From Hordeum vulgare subsp. vulgare (taxonomy: Eukaryota > Streptophyta > Magnoliopsida > Poales > Poaceae): 64,000 nt of DNA. A program made the position numbers and the translations under genes. Positions 36,355 through 46,782 of the stretch are shown one piece after another. Positions within the stretch are counted from its first letter, which is position 1; every line of letters begins with the position of its first letter. Location of the stretch: positions 1-64,000 of the forward strand of contig NW_025422612.1 in the NCBI RefSeq assembly GCF_904849725.1, written 5' to 3'. The notes under the pieces were generated by a model, which saw only the letters and a program-made list of their open reading frames with translations, did no database searches and was not told where the DNA came from.

Positions 36355-37368
36355 CTAGTTTACGAGCTCATGTGGCTCCCACTGAAAAACTGGAGCTTGA
36401 TACAGATCAAGGGCTGGTGCAGGCTCAGGTGTTGGGGGCTGCGACAGGCCCCAATATTTGTAAATGTGTGTGGGCATAATAATGTACCTGCCGAAATGGA
36501 TATCGAACAAAGAAGGAGCAGGGAAAGTAATAATCTCACAAGTACTCTGACTAAATACTAAGTTGTAAAGCAGCCTCTTACCAATATCTTTCTTAATGAA
36601 ATCATGTGCTACCATCCTATCATAATCTAAATATCTTTTAGGAAGTGGCACTTCATCTTCCTCGTCAAGCCTAATAGGTATCTCAAAGTGTTTAGATAAA
36701 TGAGATGCATAGATACCTCCAAATATAGTGCCCTTCAAACGGTTTAAAGTCAACCCTTGGGCCAATATGGCGCCCAGACTAAAGGTTCTATCAGCAAGTA
36801 AAGCATGTCGCAAAACAGAGAGGACGGGAGCACTGAGGCTTGCACTCTCACCATGACCAACTAAACACATCCCCGCAAATAATGAATAATAGCGTAGAAC
36901 AGGGAAATGTACACTGGCCGCTCTTGCCTTTGACACTCCTCTCTCTTCCCCTACAGTGATTGTGGCAAGAAAACACTCCATGTCTCTAGGACATGCTTCA
37001 ATGATGCTGCCCTCAAAAGGTATTTCGCAAACATTGCAAAAATCGTAAATTGACATTTCCTTAGGCACATCATATAAAGGAAATTCTACCATGGGAGGAT
37101 TCTTTCTGGGATAAAAGTGAAAAATTTGCACGAAAGTATTAGTAAGTAGGAGATACTGGTCACACATATCGTTGAGGAAGTCGGTGATGCCTGCATTTTC
37201 TACTAGATAATAGATATCTTCATAAATTGTGGTTGCCTTCAGGAATTCCTCACTTGGCCATTCACATGGTCTAACTTCCGCGGTGCGAGGAATATTGTAT
37301 CTAGGCTTCTCATTTTCACTTTCCTTCAAACCTCAGCTTGAAGAGCCTCTTAACAATCTCCTCATCAT
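36355..37368 (-). pseudogene. Retrotransposon ORF of unknown function in the pol position of E, one nonsense codon
   Basis: A continuous 324-codon frame from 37329 to 36355 (EKPRYNIPRTAEVRPCEWPS ... YKYWGLSQPP). It has no in-frame ATG near its start. Extending upstream in frame gives an ATG at 37368 and a single TGA at 37335-37333 (codon 12), which looks like a CGA to TGA change. No RT, integrase, protease or zinc-knuckle motif is present. The central part is rich in aromatic and Leu residues (HFPVLRYYSLFAGMCLVGHG; TFSLGAILAQGLTLNRLKG), suggesting a compact globular fold. The C-terminus is Pro-rich. I recall related ORFs in Triticeae gypsy elements, always without a known role. Its near-intactness next to a decayed gag is notable. 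Confidence 0.7.
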
Positions 37369-38162
37369 TTCTTTCTCTGAAAATAACTCTGGAATTTCTA
37401 GTGGCCTCAAATAAAGGTGAAAAAAACTTAACAAAACTTATCACAACAACTCCTACAAGTGCCTAGAGGCTATATCATGCATCAAAACTACTTGGTACCC
37501 TACAAATTTGACATGCAAGCTCAAGAACAGGGTCACCACAACAACAAATATTTGCAACATATAAAGCACTAGAGAAAAAACTAATTGGACCATTGGAGGA
37601 GTCACATACCGATGATCAATCCCTAAAATAGATTTTCAAATGAAGCATTGAGCAAGGAGATTGAAAATGACAGCAAGATGAGCTAGAACACAGGTTTGAG
37701 CAATGGTGGGATTTTTTCTCGAGGAAGACGAAGTGGATGGGTACTAAAATAAGTGGAGGGGCTCTATGTGAGACCGACAAGCTAGGGCGCGTGGCTAGGG
37801 GGTGGTTGCACCCTGCAGGCTTGTGGCCCATTGGTGCTACCCCCTGATGTATTTTTAGTGCCAAAAATTACTAAATATTCCAGAAAAAATCATACTAAAT
37901 TTTTAGGGCATTCTGAAAACTTTTATTTTCAGGTCATTTTTCTATTGCACGGATAAAACGGAAAAGCAGAGTAACAATAGCATTTTTACTAAATTAAAGC
38001 TAAGGAAAAAAATAAAAGTTCGGTGCAGAAGGTTGTGCTTTGTAAATTCATCCTTCTCATGCCCGTCAAAAAGAATTCATCAATAAGGTTGATCAAGCCT
38101 TATTGACAAACTTTTTCTGAATGACATGAAACAAGAGAATTTTCGAATGGTACTAGTTTACC
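37369..38162 (-). other. Spacer between protease and the unknown ORF in E
   Basis: About 0.8 kb without a credible frame. It contains a GC-rich patch near 37780-37850 (gcaggcttgtggccc) of the type seen inside gypsy LTRs and leaders. It may provide an internal promoter or leader for the downstream ORF; this is inference. Confidence 0.5.
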
Positions 38163-39071
38163 TCAATGGGATATGCATGTCCCCCATAGTAAGTATATCA
38201 TATTTCTTTTTGACAATAGGGAGAGGGATTTCAAAGTCTCCAATAATAATCGTTGAAACCTATTCAATGGAGTTGATACTGTAAACTTGAGATTGTTTCC
38301 TCGGATAGTGAACGGTGTGTTCATTACCCTTAACATGAAAAGTAACATTGCCTTTGTTACAGTCAATAACAACCCATGTTGTATTAAAAAAGGGTCTACC
38401 AAGTATGATCGACAAACTTTCATCCTCGGGAACATCAAGAATAACAAAGTCTGTTAGGATAGTAATGTTTGCAACCACAACAAGCACATCCTCGCAAATA
38501 CCGATAGGTAAAGCAGTTGATTTATCAGCCATTTGCACAGAGATTTTAGTAGGGGTCAACTTATTCAAATCAAGTCTATGATATAAAGAGAAAGGCATAA
38601 CACTAACACCAACTCCGAGGTCACATAAAGCAGTTTTAACTTAATTCCTTTAATAGAGCATGGTATAGTAGGTACTCCGGGATTTCCTAGTTTCTTTGGT
38701 ATTCCACCCTTAAAGGTATAATTAGCAAGCATGGTGGAGATCTCAGCTTCCGATATCTTTATTTTATTCGTAACAATACCTTTCATATACTTAGCATAAG
38801 GAGACATTTTCAGAATATCAGTCAAGCGCATACGTAAAAAGACAGGTCTCAGCATTTATTGAAGTGCTCAAAATCCTCGTCATCCTTCTTTTTGGATGGT
38901 TTAGGAGGAAAGGGCATGGGTTTCTGAACCCTTGGTTCTCTTTCTCTACCATGCTTCCTAGCAAAAGTCTCTTTTATCATATCTTTTGCTCTTAAGTTGT
39001 GGTTTATCGAGATCAACAGCAGGTTCAATCTCCAAATCATTGTCATCACTAGGTTGAGTATCATCATGAAC
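38163..39071 (-). pseudogene. Gag end and aspartic protease of element E, frameshifted
   Basis: On the minus strand, starting at the edge of insertion G, it reads a Lys/Pro-rich linker (PMPFPPKPSKKKDDEDFE), then LKMSPYAKYMKGIV and TFKGGIPKKLGNPGVPTIPC, then a protease core DLGVGVSVMPFSLY, and later SIILGRPFFNTTWVVIDC. DLG in place of the D-S/T-G triad is common in this gypsy lineage, and the ILGRPF strand is the family hallmark. Frame changes near 38600-38640 and near 38850 break it. No RT follows. Confidence 0.8.
39067..39071. repeat. Target-site duplication, left copy, of element G
   Basis: AACAT precedes the G LTR at 39072 and is repeated at 44372-44376. Confidence 0.9.
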
Positions 39072-39667
39072 ATTGACGGGGATACAACCCTAGGATAGGG
39101 TCATAGGCCTGACCTATATGTCCTACCCAAGGGCACCTCATTATTAGGACTACAAGGGAAATTCTGGCTGGATCGCGACAACATCTAATCCACTCGGTAT
39201 GGGTCCACTCGGACAAGTACACACTATCCACTCGGACGACGGTAAACCACTCGGCCATATGTCTCACTCGGATATGCGAAGACCAACAGGGTAGTCGAAG
39301 CATCATACTCATAAGTGCAGGTTTCATAGTGGGTTGTCATCATGGCACTAATGCTCCATCTTGTAACATAGGAGGTGAGGGGGTGACGCACTCTATATAA
39401 GCCACCCCCACCACGTAGCTTAGGGGATAGTTTTCCTTCTCCCCCGGCGGGCTCATTCCTTCCTTGGAGCTCTGGCTCTCTCTATACCATGTAACTCATG
39501 TCCATGACAGATAAAGCAAAGCCTCTCCGGAGCACGAGACGTAGGGTTGTTATCTCCACTGTGAGAGGCCTGAACTCGCTAAAACCACCGTGTCACCCAT
39601 GTGCATCTTGATAGATCATGCTCCGTTATCCTACCCCCTTTCTATTGTCGGAATTGTTAGCACGACA
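39072..39667 (+). repeat. 5' LTR of element G
   Basis: 596 bp. It has a tatataagcc TATA-like box at 39392-39401 and several CACTCGG motifs. It differs from the right LTR by a handful of substitutions (for example gggtccactcgg against ggatccactcgg). Confidence 0.95.
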
Positions 39668-39688
39668 TTTGGCGCCCACAGTGGGGCA
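39668..39688 (+). other. Primer-binding site of element G
   Basis: ttggcgcccacagtggggc begins at the base after the LTR end. TGGCGCCCACNGTGGGGC-type sites are common in grass gypsy elements. Confidence 0.8.
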
Positions 39689-41040
39689 TGGCGTCTATCG
39701 AGCCATGATGCATACGGTTTGTGTTCGCTCTTATATCTATTTTTTCTGTTTTTGATGCATCTTACTTCTATCAAGAACAGGAACACCTCGAAGATTCGGT
39801 ATTTTCCACCGGAGACAAGCCATTTGTCAACGAAGAATTCAATCAGTGAACCTCCGACCATCAGCTGGAACTTGATCGATGATCCAGCTCCCGAGCGTCC
39901 AAGCACCATTATCGATGGCCTCTTCCTCCAGTCGACTACACAATGGCGGATTCCTCGATGGGAGCGCGGACCCGACATGGTGCGAATGTCGGGGCTTGCC
40001 ATGTATCTACACTTGGCGGATGATCCCTATAGCATCAACCATCCGACGCGGCGCCGGCGTCGAGGCTGGCCGCGTCCTCGACCGTGGCACTTCCCCATAC
40101 AGTCGACTGCATACGGTAATCTCTGCGGTAGAGACACGGCTTCGATGTGCGCGCGTGCCGGTGCTGGCCGCTCATGCTCAACCGCGACACTTCCCTTCCT
40201 CTAGGCAAATGCTCGACGGCGCCGGCCCGACCAGCGCTCTGGCTCCTCGAGCGACAGGTCGCAGCAACCGGCACGTGGGTCTCCCCTGCCTGTCGACTGC
40301 TCGGTAGTGGCCCATGCGCCGGGGAGGCGCAGAGTCAACCGGCGTCCCCAATGTTGATGGTCCAGCGGCCGCCTCTACGGTGGAGGCATAGGGTTGGCGC
40401 ACCGCCACAACTAGGACAGTCCGCTCCACCATGACGGTACCTTCCTCCATTCTACCAATTTCTACCCATAAATCGCGTCAGTTTGTGAAGCAGGATGTGC
40501 ACATGTAAGGAAAGCATGCAGCAACGCTTGCGGCTTGAGTGCCTGGGTAGGACCGGCCCACCATTACATGTGTATAGTATGCAACATGCTGGTCTTAGTT
40601 ATGCGGCGATTAACACCCACGCTTAATTGCACGCTCATAAAATGAGTAACGTAGATGTTATTTCATCATGAAGTATGAAATTGCTTACCTTTCAGTTTCC
40701 ACACCGATTAATTCGTGCATGCATGCACGGCCATCTGTGGTCTTTACTTCTTGCAAAATAGCATCCATATGTGGACACTTTAGTCCAACAAAAAATATTT
40801 TTGGATGTACGTGTATTTGCTAACTTGCAGGCTTACTGAGACAAATAACGGCGCCTGGCCGACTCATCATTTATTACACTCGGCTGATGGTGTGGCGACC
40901 GGATCGCGGCCCAGCTGTGGTTCATTCGGCCGATTCTCCTTTTCACTCGGTCGGCTAACGAACAGGTTACCTGGACGCCTCCGCGCACCATTCTCAGCAA
41001 CATTCTCGATACGGCTACCCCGCGCACCGTTACACGAACA
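39689..41040 (+). other. Degenerate interior of G before the arrays
   Basis: Open frames at 39590-40204 and 40805-41302 are Ser/Arg/His-rich and carry no retroelement motif. Possibly a remnant leader or gag; nothing identifiable. The stretch from about 40710 to 40860 is repeated about 0.9 kb downstream (about 41600-41760), sharing catgcatgca, ccatc(t/c)gtggtctttact/ttcc and ctaacttgcagg. Confidence 0.5.
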
Positions 41041-42350
41041 GTGGATGCTCCTTCGTCACTCGGTCGCTCCGCGCACCGTCACTCAACAGGACGCATCTTC
41101 GTCACTCGGGAGCTCCGTGCATCGCCACTTGACTGGAAGCTCCTTTGTAACCTGGCCGCCCCGTGCGTCGCCACTCGGCGAGACAGACCTGCATCACTCG
41201 GTCGCTCCCCGCACCTTCACTCAGTTGGTCGCTCCTTCATCACTCGGCTGCTCCCGCGCCATCAGAAAGCTAAGTCATTCTCCATACACTTCATTCAATT
41301 AAATAGTTGCTTCCGCATTACCGAGTGTCGAGGAAGTCGCACATGACGTTCACTCAGAGGTCACGCCACCGAGTGTACCTCTGCACTCGGTTGTTTATTT
41401 TTATGTGGGAACACTTCACTTCCACTTCGTTTTGGTCCAGTACTCAAACGAGTTCAGTCAAATCCTTCACTTGCATAAGTACAGTCGGATCCTGCACAAG
41501 TACAACCACCTGGCACACCCACTGGGTTCATAAGGTGAGGTATGATCGCATCAATTTAGTAATTGATGCATGCAAAACTTCCATCACACTGTTTTCACGA
41601 ATGGTTAATATTGCATGCATGCAAGTATAACCATCCGTGGTCTTTATTCCTTGCAATTTAACATCTGTACATAACACTTAATCCATCAAAAAATATTCGT
41701 AGCTATGCTTGCTACTAACTTGCAGGGTTACTCGTTTGTCGTCGTCTCCGAATAACGGTTTACCCGGACGGACATTCCGCTCGAGCTAGAAACACGATGA
41801 CATGCAGATAAAATTTGCATTCAAACAATCAACATGCAGATCACTCAGCGGCACCATGCATCGTCACTCGACCGGATGCTCCTTCGACATTCGGTCGCCC
41901 CGCACGCCGTCACTCGACCGGGCGCTCCTTCATCACTCGGCTGCTCCGCGCACCATCACTCGGCGGGACGCTCCTTCGCGCCGTCGCTCGACTGGACGCT
42001 CCTTCATCACTCAGTCGCCCCGCGTGCCCTCACTCAACTGGACGCCGCTTCGTCATTCGGCAGCGCCGCGCCGTCGCTCGACTGGACGCTCCTTCCACAC
42101 TTGGTCACCCCGCGCGCCATCACTCGACCGGATGCTCCTTTGACACTCGGTCGCCCCGCACGCCGTCACTCGGCGGGACGCTCCTTCGCACCGTCGCTCG
42201 ACTGGACGCTCCTTCGACACTCGGTCACCCCGCACGCCGCCACTCGACCGGGCGCTCCTTCATCACTCGACCGCTCCGCGTGTTCATCACTCGGCCGCTC
42301 CGCGTGCCGCCACTCGGAGGCTACACCCACTAGGTGCGCCGTATGTTGCC
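41041..42350 (+). repeat. Tandem array 1 of G, about 46-bp units, interrupted
   Basis: Units of the form acgctccttcatcactcgg + tcgccccgcgcgccgtcactcgaccgg recur at 41041-41250 and densely at 41870-42310. Most are near 46 bp, with shortened 29-bp variants (for example near 41965 and 42175). A non-array stretch at about 41290-41800 separates the two blocks. Arg/Ser/His-rich frames in all three phases are by-products of the repeat. Confidence 0.85.
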
Positions 42351-42446
42351 ACTCAGTCAGACTCGTCTACCTCACTCGGATGCCCCACGCATCGCCACTC
42401 TGTGTGGCACGTCTTCATCACTCGGACGCCCCACGCGCCACCGCTC

Positions 42447-43312
42447 GGCTTAGCTGCGGTTCAGTATCGCCTAAGTTAAAACTACTTCGAGTACGGACAT
42501 GCTCCACACTCGGGAACTTAGCTGCGACTCCGTATCGCCTAAGTTAAAACTACTACGAGTACGGACACGCTCCACACTCGGGAACTTAGCTGTGACTCCG
42601 TATCGCCTAAGTTAAAATTACTACGAGTACAGACACGCTCCACACTCGGGAACTTAGCTGTGACTCCGTGTCGCCTAAGTTAAAATTACTCCGAGTATGG
42701 ACACGTTCCACACTCGGTAACTTAGCTGCGACTCCGTATCGCGTAAGTTAAAACAACTCCGAGTACGGACACGCTCCACACTCGGGGGCTTAGCTGTGAC
42801 TCCGTGTCGCCTAAGTTAAAATTACTCTGAGTACGGACACGTTCCACACTCGGGAACTTAGCTGCGACTCCATATCGCGTAAGTTAAAACAGCTCCGAGT
42901 ACGGACATGCTCCACACTCGGGGGCTTAGCCGCGACTCCGTATCGCTTAAGTTAAAAACTACTCCGAGTACGGACACGCTCCACACTCAGGGGCTTAGCT
43001 ACAACTCTGTATCGCCTAAGTGAAAACTACTCCAAGTACGGACACGCTCCATACTCCAGAACTTAGCTGCGAGTCTGTATCGCCTAAGTTAATAACAACT
43101 CTGAGTGCGGACATGCTCCACACTCAGAGACTTAGCTGCGACTCTGTATCGCCTAAGTTAAAAACTACTCCGGGTGCGGATATGCTCCACACTCGGGGAC
43201 TTAGCTGCGACTCCGTATCGCCTAAGTTAAAAACTACTCCGGGTACAGATACACTCCACACTAAGGAACTTAGCTGCGACCCCGTATCACCTAAGTTAAA
43301 AAATACACTCGG
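42447..43312 (+). repeat. Tandem array 2 of G, 68-bp units, about 12-13 copies
   Basis: The motif CTTAGCTG recurs every 68 bp from about 42449 (42517, 42585, 42653, 42721, 42789 ...). The last units are 69 bp because of an extra A in ttaaaaactactcc. Each unit reads cttagctgcgactccgta, tcgcctaagttaaaactac, then tccgagtacggacacgctcc and acactcggg. Copies differ by a few bases. Confidence 0.95.
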
Positions 43313-43777
43313 AGACTTGACTTTGATCCAGAAATCATATAATGCAGATTCAACAAGCATTCAACATGACAAGCACTGGAAGTCTTAAACCCTCTGCCAG
43401 ACTCATCTAGTCCGACAGAGGCTCGGGGACTACACCCAGTGGGTGTACTGAGCGTGCCCCCACAGGAAGAGAAATACAAAAAAAACATTTTGCTTGGTCA
43501 GGTCCAGCAACAACATTCAAGTTCAACAGATTCAACAGACTCCAACCGACTACCAACAATCAGTTAGAGTCTCAAGATCATGTTGGTCACTCGGATCTAC
43601 TTCAATTCTCAAGTTCACTCGAACATACTACTCAGCAGAATCGATCAGGGCGAATGATGGATACTTCAATCGACGCACAGTTCTGTAAGGCCCTGAAGCA
43701 CGTTCAAGTTCGGTCTGCTACTACAAGATTTACATTGGCACCTTCACCACTCGGACCCTGATCCATTCGGGGGCTAA

Positions 43778-44371
43778 TGACGGGGATACAGCCCTAGGGT
43801 AGGGTCATAGGCCTGACCTATATGTCCTACCCAAGGGCACCTCATTATTAGGACTACAAGGGAAATTCTGGCTGGATCGCGACAACATCTAATCCACTCG
43901 GTATGGATCCACTCGGAGAAGTACACACTATCCACTCGAACGACGGTAAACCACTCGGCCATATGTCTCACTCGGATATGCGAAGACGAACAGGGTAGTC
44001 GAAGCATCATACTCATAAGTGGAGGTTTCGTAGTGGGTTGTCATCATGGCACTAATGCTCCATCTTGTAACATAGGAGGTGAGGGGGTGACGCACTCTAT
44101 ATAAGCCATCCCCACCACGTAGCTGAGGGGATAGTTTTCCTTCTCCCCCGGCGGGCTCATTCTTTCCCTAGAGCTCTGGCTCTCTCTATACCATGTAACT
44201 CATGTCCATGACAGATAAAACAAAGCCTCTCCGGAGCACGAGACGTAGGGTTGTTATCTCCACTGTGAGAGGCCTGAACTCGCTAAAACCACCATGTCAC
44301 CCATGTGCATCTTGATAGATCATGCTCCGTTATCCTACCCCCTTTCTATTGTCGGAATCGTTACCACGACA
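43778..44371 (+). repeat. 3' LTR of element G
   Basis: 594 bp, TGACGGGGATACAGCC ... CACGACA, preceded by the polypurine-like tcgggggctaa (43767-43777) and followed by AACAT at 44372-44376. Confidence 0.95.
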
Positions 44372-46188
44372 AACATCATCATCAATATTATCACTAGGTT
44401 TGCATGCATTACCGGAATGTGTCTCAACATCAGAAATAGAGATATCATTTGGGTGTTCATGCGAGTCTTCAATAGGTTCACTAGCAGCATGGAAAGTCCT
44501 ATCGTCATTCTTTTTGTTTTTATTAGAAGGACTAGGTTTATCAATATTATCTCTCTGAGAATCTTGCTCAATTCTCTTAGGATGGCCCTCAGGATACAAA
44601 GGTTTCTGAGTCATTCTACCTCCTCTAGTCACAACTCTAACAAAATGATCATTGTTTTTACTAATCATCTCATTGAGAAAATCATTCTGTGCTTTAAGTA
44701 CTTGTTCTACTTGAGTAGGTACCATGGAAGCATGTTTACTAATAAGCCTAAGATCATTGACAATTCTACTCATATTTTTACCCATGCGATCAAGCATGTA
44801 AGCATTATGTTTCAATTGTCTACTAACATAAGCATTGAAATATTCTTTTTTAACAATAAAGTTTTGAAATTCATCCAAGCATTGGCTAGTAGACTTATTA
44901 TAAAGAGTGTCACCTTCATAAAATCTACGAAGAGAATTTACCTCTAATACCTGTGTAGGGTTATCAAGACCATGTATTTCTTCAATAGGTGGTAGATTCT
45001 TAACATCTTCAGCTTTAATACCTTTTCTTTCGTAGATTTCTTTGCCTCTTGCATATCTTTAGGACTGAGGAATAGAATATCTATTTTCTTCGGAGTTGGT
45101 TTTGGAGGTGGTTTAGGAATAATCCAATCATTATCATTGCTTATTCAATAGTAGTTCAACTTGTTCGACGACTCGTTCCTTGAAAACACAACCAACACAA
45201 CTATCTAGGTTGTCCCTAGAAGCATCAGCCAAAATAAAAGATATCAAGTATTTGCTTTTTCTTGAGAGGGTGATCAGGCAAAGCATTAAGTAACTGGAGA
45301 AGCCTCCCCCAAGCTTGTGGGAGACTCTCTTCTTCAATTTGCACAAAGTTGTATATTTCATGCAAGGTAGCTTGTTTCTTATGGGCAGGAAAATATTTTT
45401 CATAGAAGTAATAAACCATATCCTGGGGACTACGCACACAACTAGGAGCAAGAGAATTAAACCATATCTTAGCATCACCCTTTAACAAGAATGAAAACAG
45501 CTTAAGAATATAATAATAACAAATCTTTTCCTCATTAGTGAAAAGGGTGGCTATATCATTCAATTTAGTAAGATGTGCCACAATAGTTTCAGATTCACAA
45601 CCATGAAAAGGATTAGATTCTACCAAAGTAGTTAACTCAGATCAACACAGAATTCATAATCCTTATCAGTAACATAGATAGATGAAGTAGCAATCTTGGG
45701 ATCATATTGCATTCTAGCATTCAAAGCTTTTCCTTCCACTTGCATAGCAATTTCTTAGGATCATCTCTATCCTTACTAGAAAGAAAGTCCCTAGCTACTT
45801 CTCCTTCAACAACATAAACCTCAGGTATATCAGGCAATTCATATCTAGGAGAGTTAGGTCTAGCAGCTGTTCCATAGTGTTCAGTTTCAATTTCATCAGA
45901 CTCGTAGATATTATCAGTTTCAACATCCACTCTAGCAATTTGTTCATCGAGAAATTCACCAAGTGGCACAATAGTATCAAGAATAGTATCATAAGCACCA
46001 TTCATAGAAGAAGTAGCATCATCAATTATTTGCAACATATCAGAGTCAGTAGCAGGTGGTGGTGTCGCAAATTTACTCATAACTAAAGGTGAATCAAGTG
46101 CAGAGCTAGATGGCAGTTCCTTACCTGCCCTCGTAGTTGAGGGGTAGATCTTGGTTTTAGCGTCTTTCAGATTCTTCATAGTGATCAA
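44372..46188 (-). pseudogene. Gag of element E, broken by frameshifts and by insertion G
   Basis: On the minus strand it starts near 46188 (MKNLKDAKTKIYPSTTRAGK, then MSKFATPPPATDSDM). After 45721 the frame is lost and resumes at 45626-45225 with the conserved gag core (IATLFTNEEKICYYYILKLF, KGDAKIWFNSL, FYEKYFPAHK, LPQAWGRLLQLLNALPDH). A further segment (44878-44372) holds the C-terminal coiled-coil-like part (YFNAYVSRQLKHNAYMLDRM). It is cut at 44371 by G and continues at 39071. The core is a retrotransposon-gag-type capsid region. At least three frame changes are visible, so the gene is dead. Confidence 0.85.
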
Positions 46189-46225
46189 CAGATATAAATT
46201 CCAAGTGACTCAGAGAATAGAGTTA

Positions 46226-46254
46226 TGCTCCCCGGCAACGGTGCCAGAAAAAGG
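46226..46254 (-). other. Primer-binding site of element E
   Basis: The minus strand reads TTTTTCTGGCACCGTTGCCG next to the LTR end at 46258, the same type as in D but with different point changes. Confidence 0.8.
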
Positions 46255-46257
46255 TCT

Positions 46258-46782
46258 TGATAACCCACAAGTATAGGGGATCGCAACAGTTTTCTAGGGT
46301 AGAGTATTCAACCCAATTTATTGATTCGACACAAGGGGAGCCAAAGAATATTCTCAAGTATTAGCAGCTGAGTTTTCAATTCAAACACACCTGAAAGACT
46401 TAATATCTGCAGCAAAGTATTTAGTAGGAGAGTAGTATGGAAGTAACGGTGATAGTGGAAAAGTAACATTAGCAGTTTCGTAGTGATTGTAACAGTCGCA
46501 ATGGAAAAGTAACTTAGCAAAGATCAATATATGGAAAGCTCGTAGGCAATGGACCAGTGATGGATAATTATCTTGGGTGGCATTCATCATGCAACAGCTA
46601 TAACATAGGGTGATATAGAACTAGCTCCAATTCATCAATGTAATGTAGGCATGTATGCCATATATAGTCATACGTGCTTATGGAAAAGAACTTGCATGAC
46701 ATCTTTTGTCCTACCCTCCCGTGACAGAGGGGTCCTAATGGAAACTAAGGGATATTAAGGCCTCCTTTTAATAGAGAACCAG
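46258..46782 (-). repeat. 5' LTR of element E, inner part
   Basis: Starts tgataacccacaagtatagg at 46258 and matches the LTR of D up to aatagagaaccag at 46782, where F is inserted. It continues at 61191. Confidence 0.88.
46778..46782. repeat. Target-site duplication, left copy, of element F
   Basis: ACCAG directly before the F LTR at 46783, repeated at 61186-61190. Removing F and one copy restores alignment with the LTR of D (gagaaccggaacaaagcatt). Confidence 0.93.

Larger units (their letters stand above)
39072..44371 (+). mobile_element. Non-autonomous LTR retrotransposon G with internal tandem arrays
   Basis: LTRs of 596 bp (39072-39667) and 594 bp (43778-44371), both TGACGGGGATACA ... 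ACGACA, flanked by AACAT. The primer site after the left LTR and the polypurine tract before the right LTR give plus orientation. The 4.1-kb interior has no gag, RT or integrase. It is filled by a degenerate region and two tandem arrays rich in the CACTCGG motif. It must have moved using proteins from another element. It interrupts gag of E. Confidence 0.92.

Noticed and set aside
41802..42547. Overlapping Ser/Arg/His-rich frames up to 237 codons
   Set aside because: By-products of the 46-bp array; all three phases are open and repetitive.
42447..43312. CRISPR-like array
   Set aside because: Units are contiguous 68-bp tandem copies without unique spacers, in a plant retroelement.
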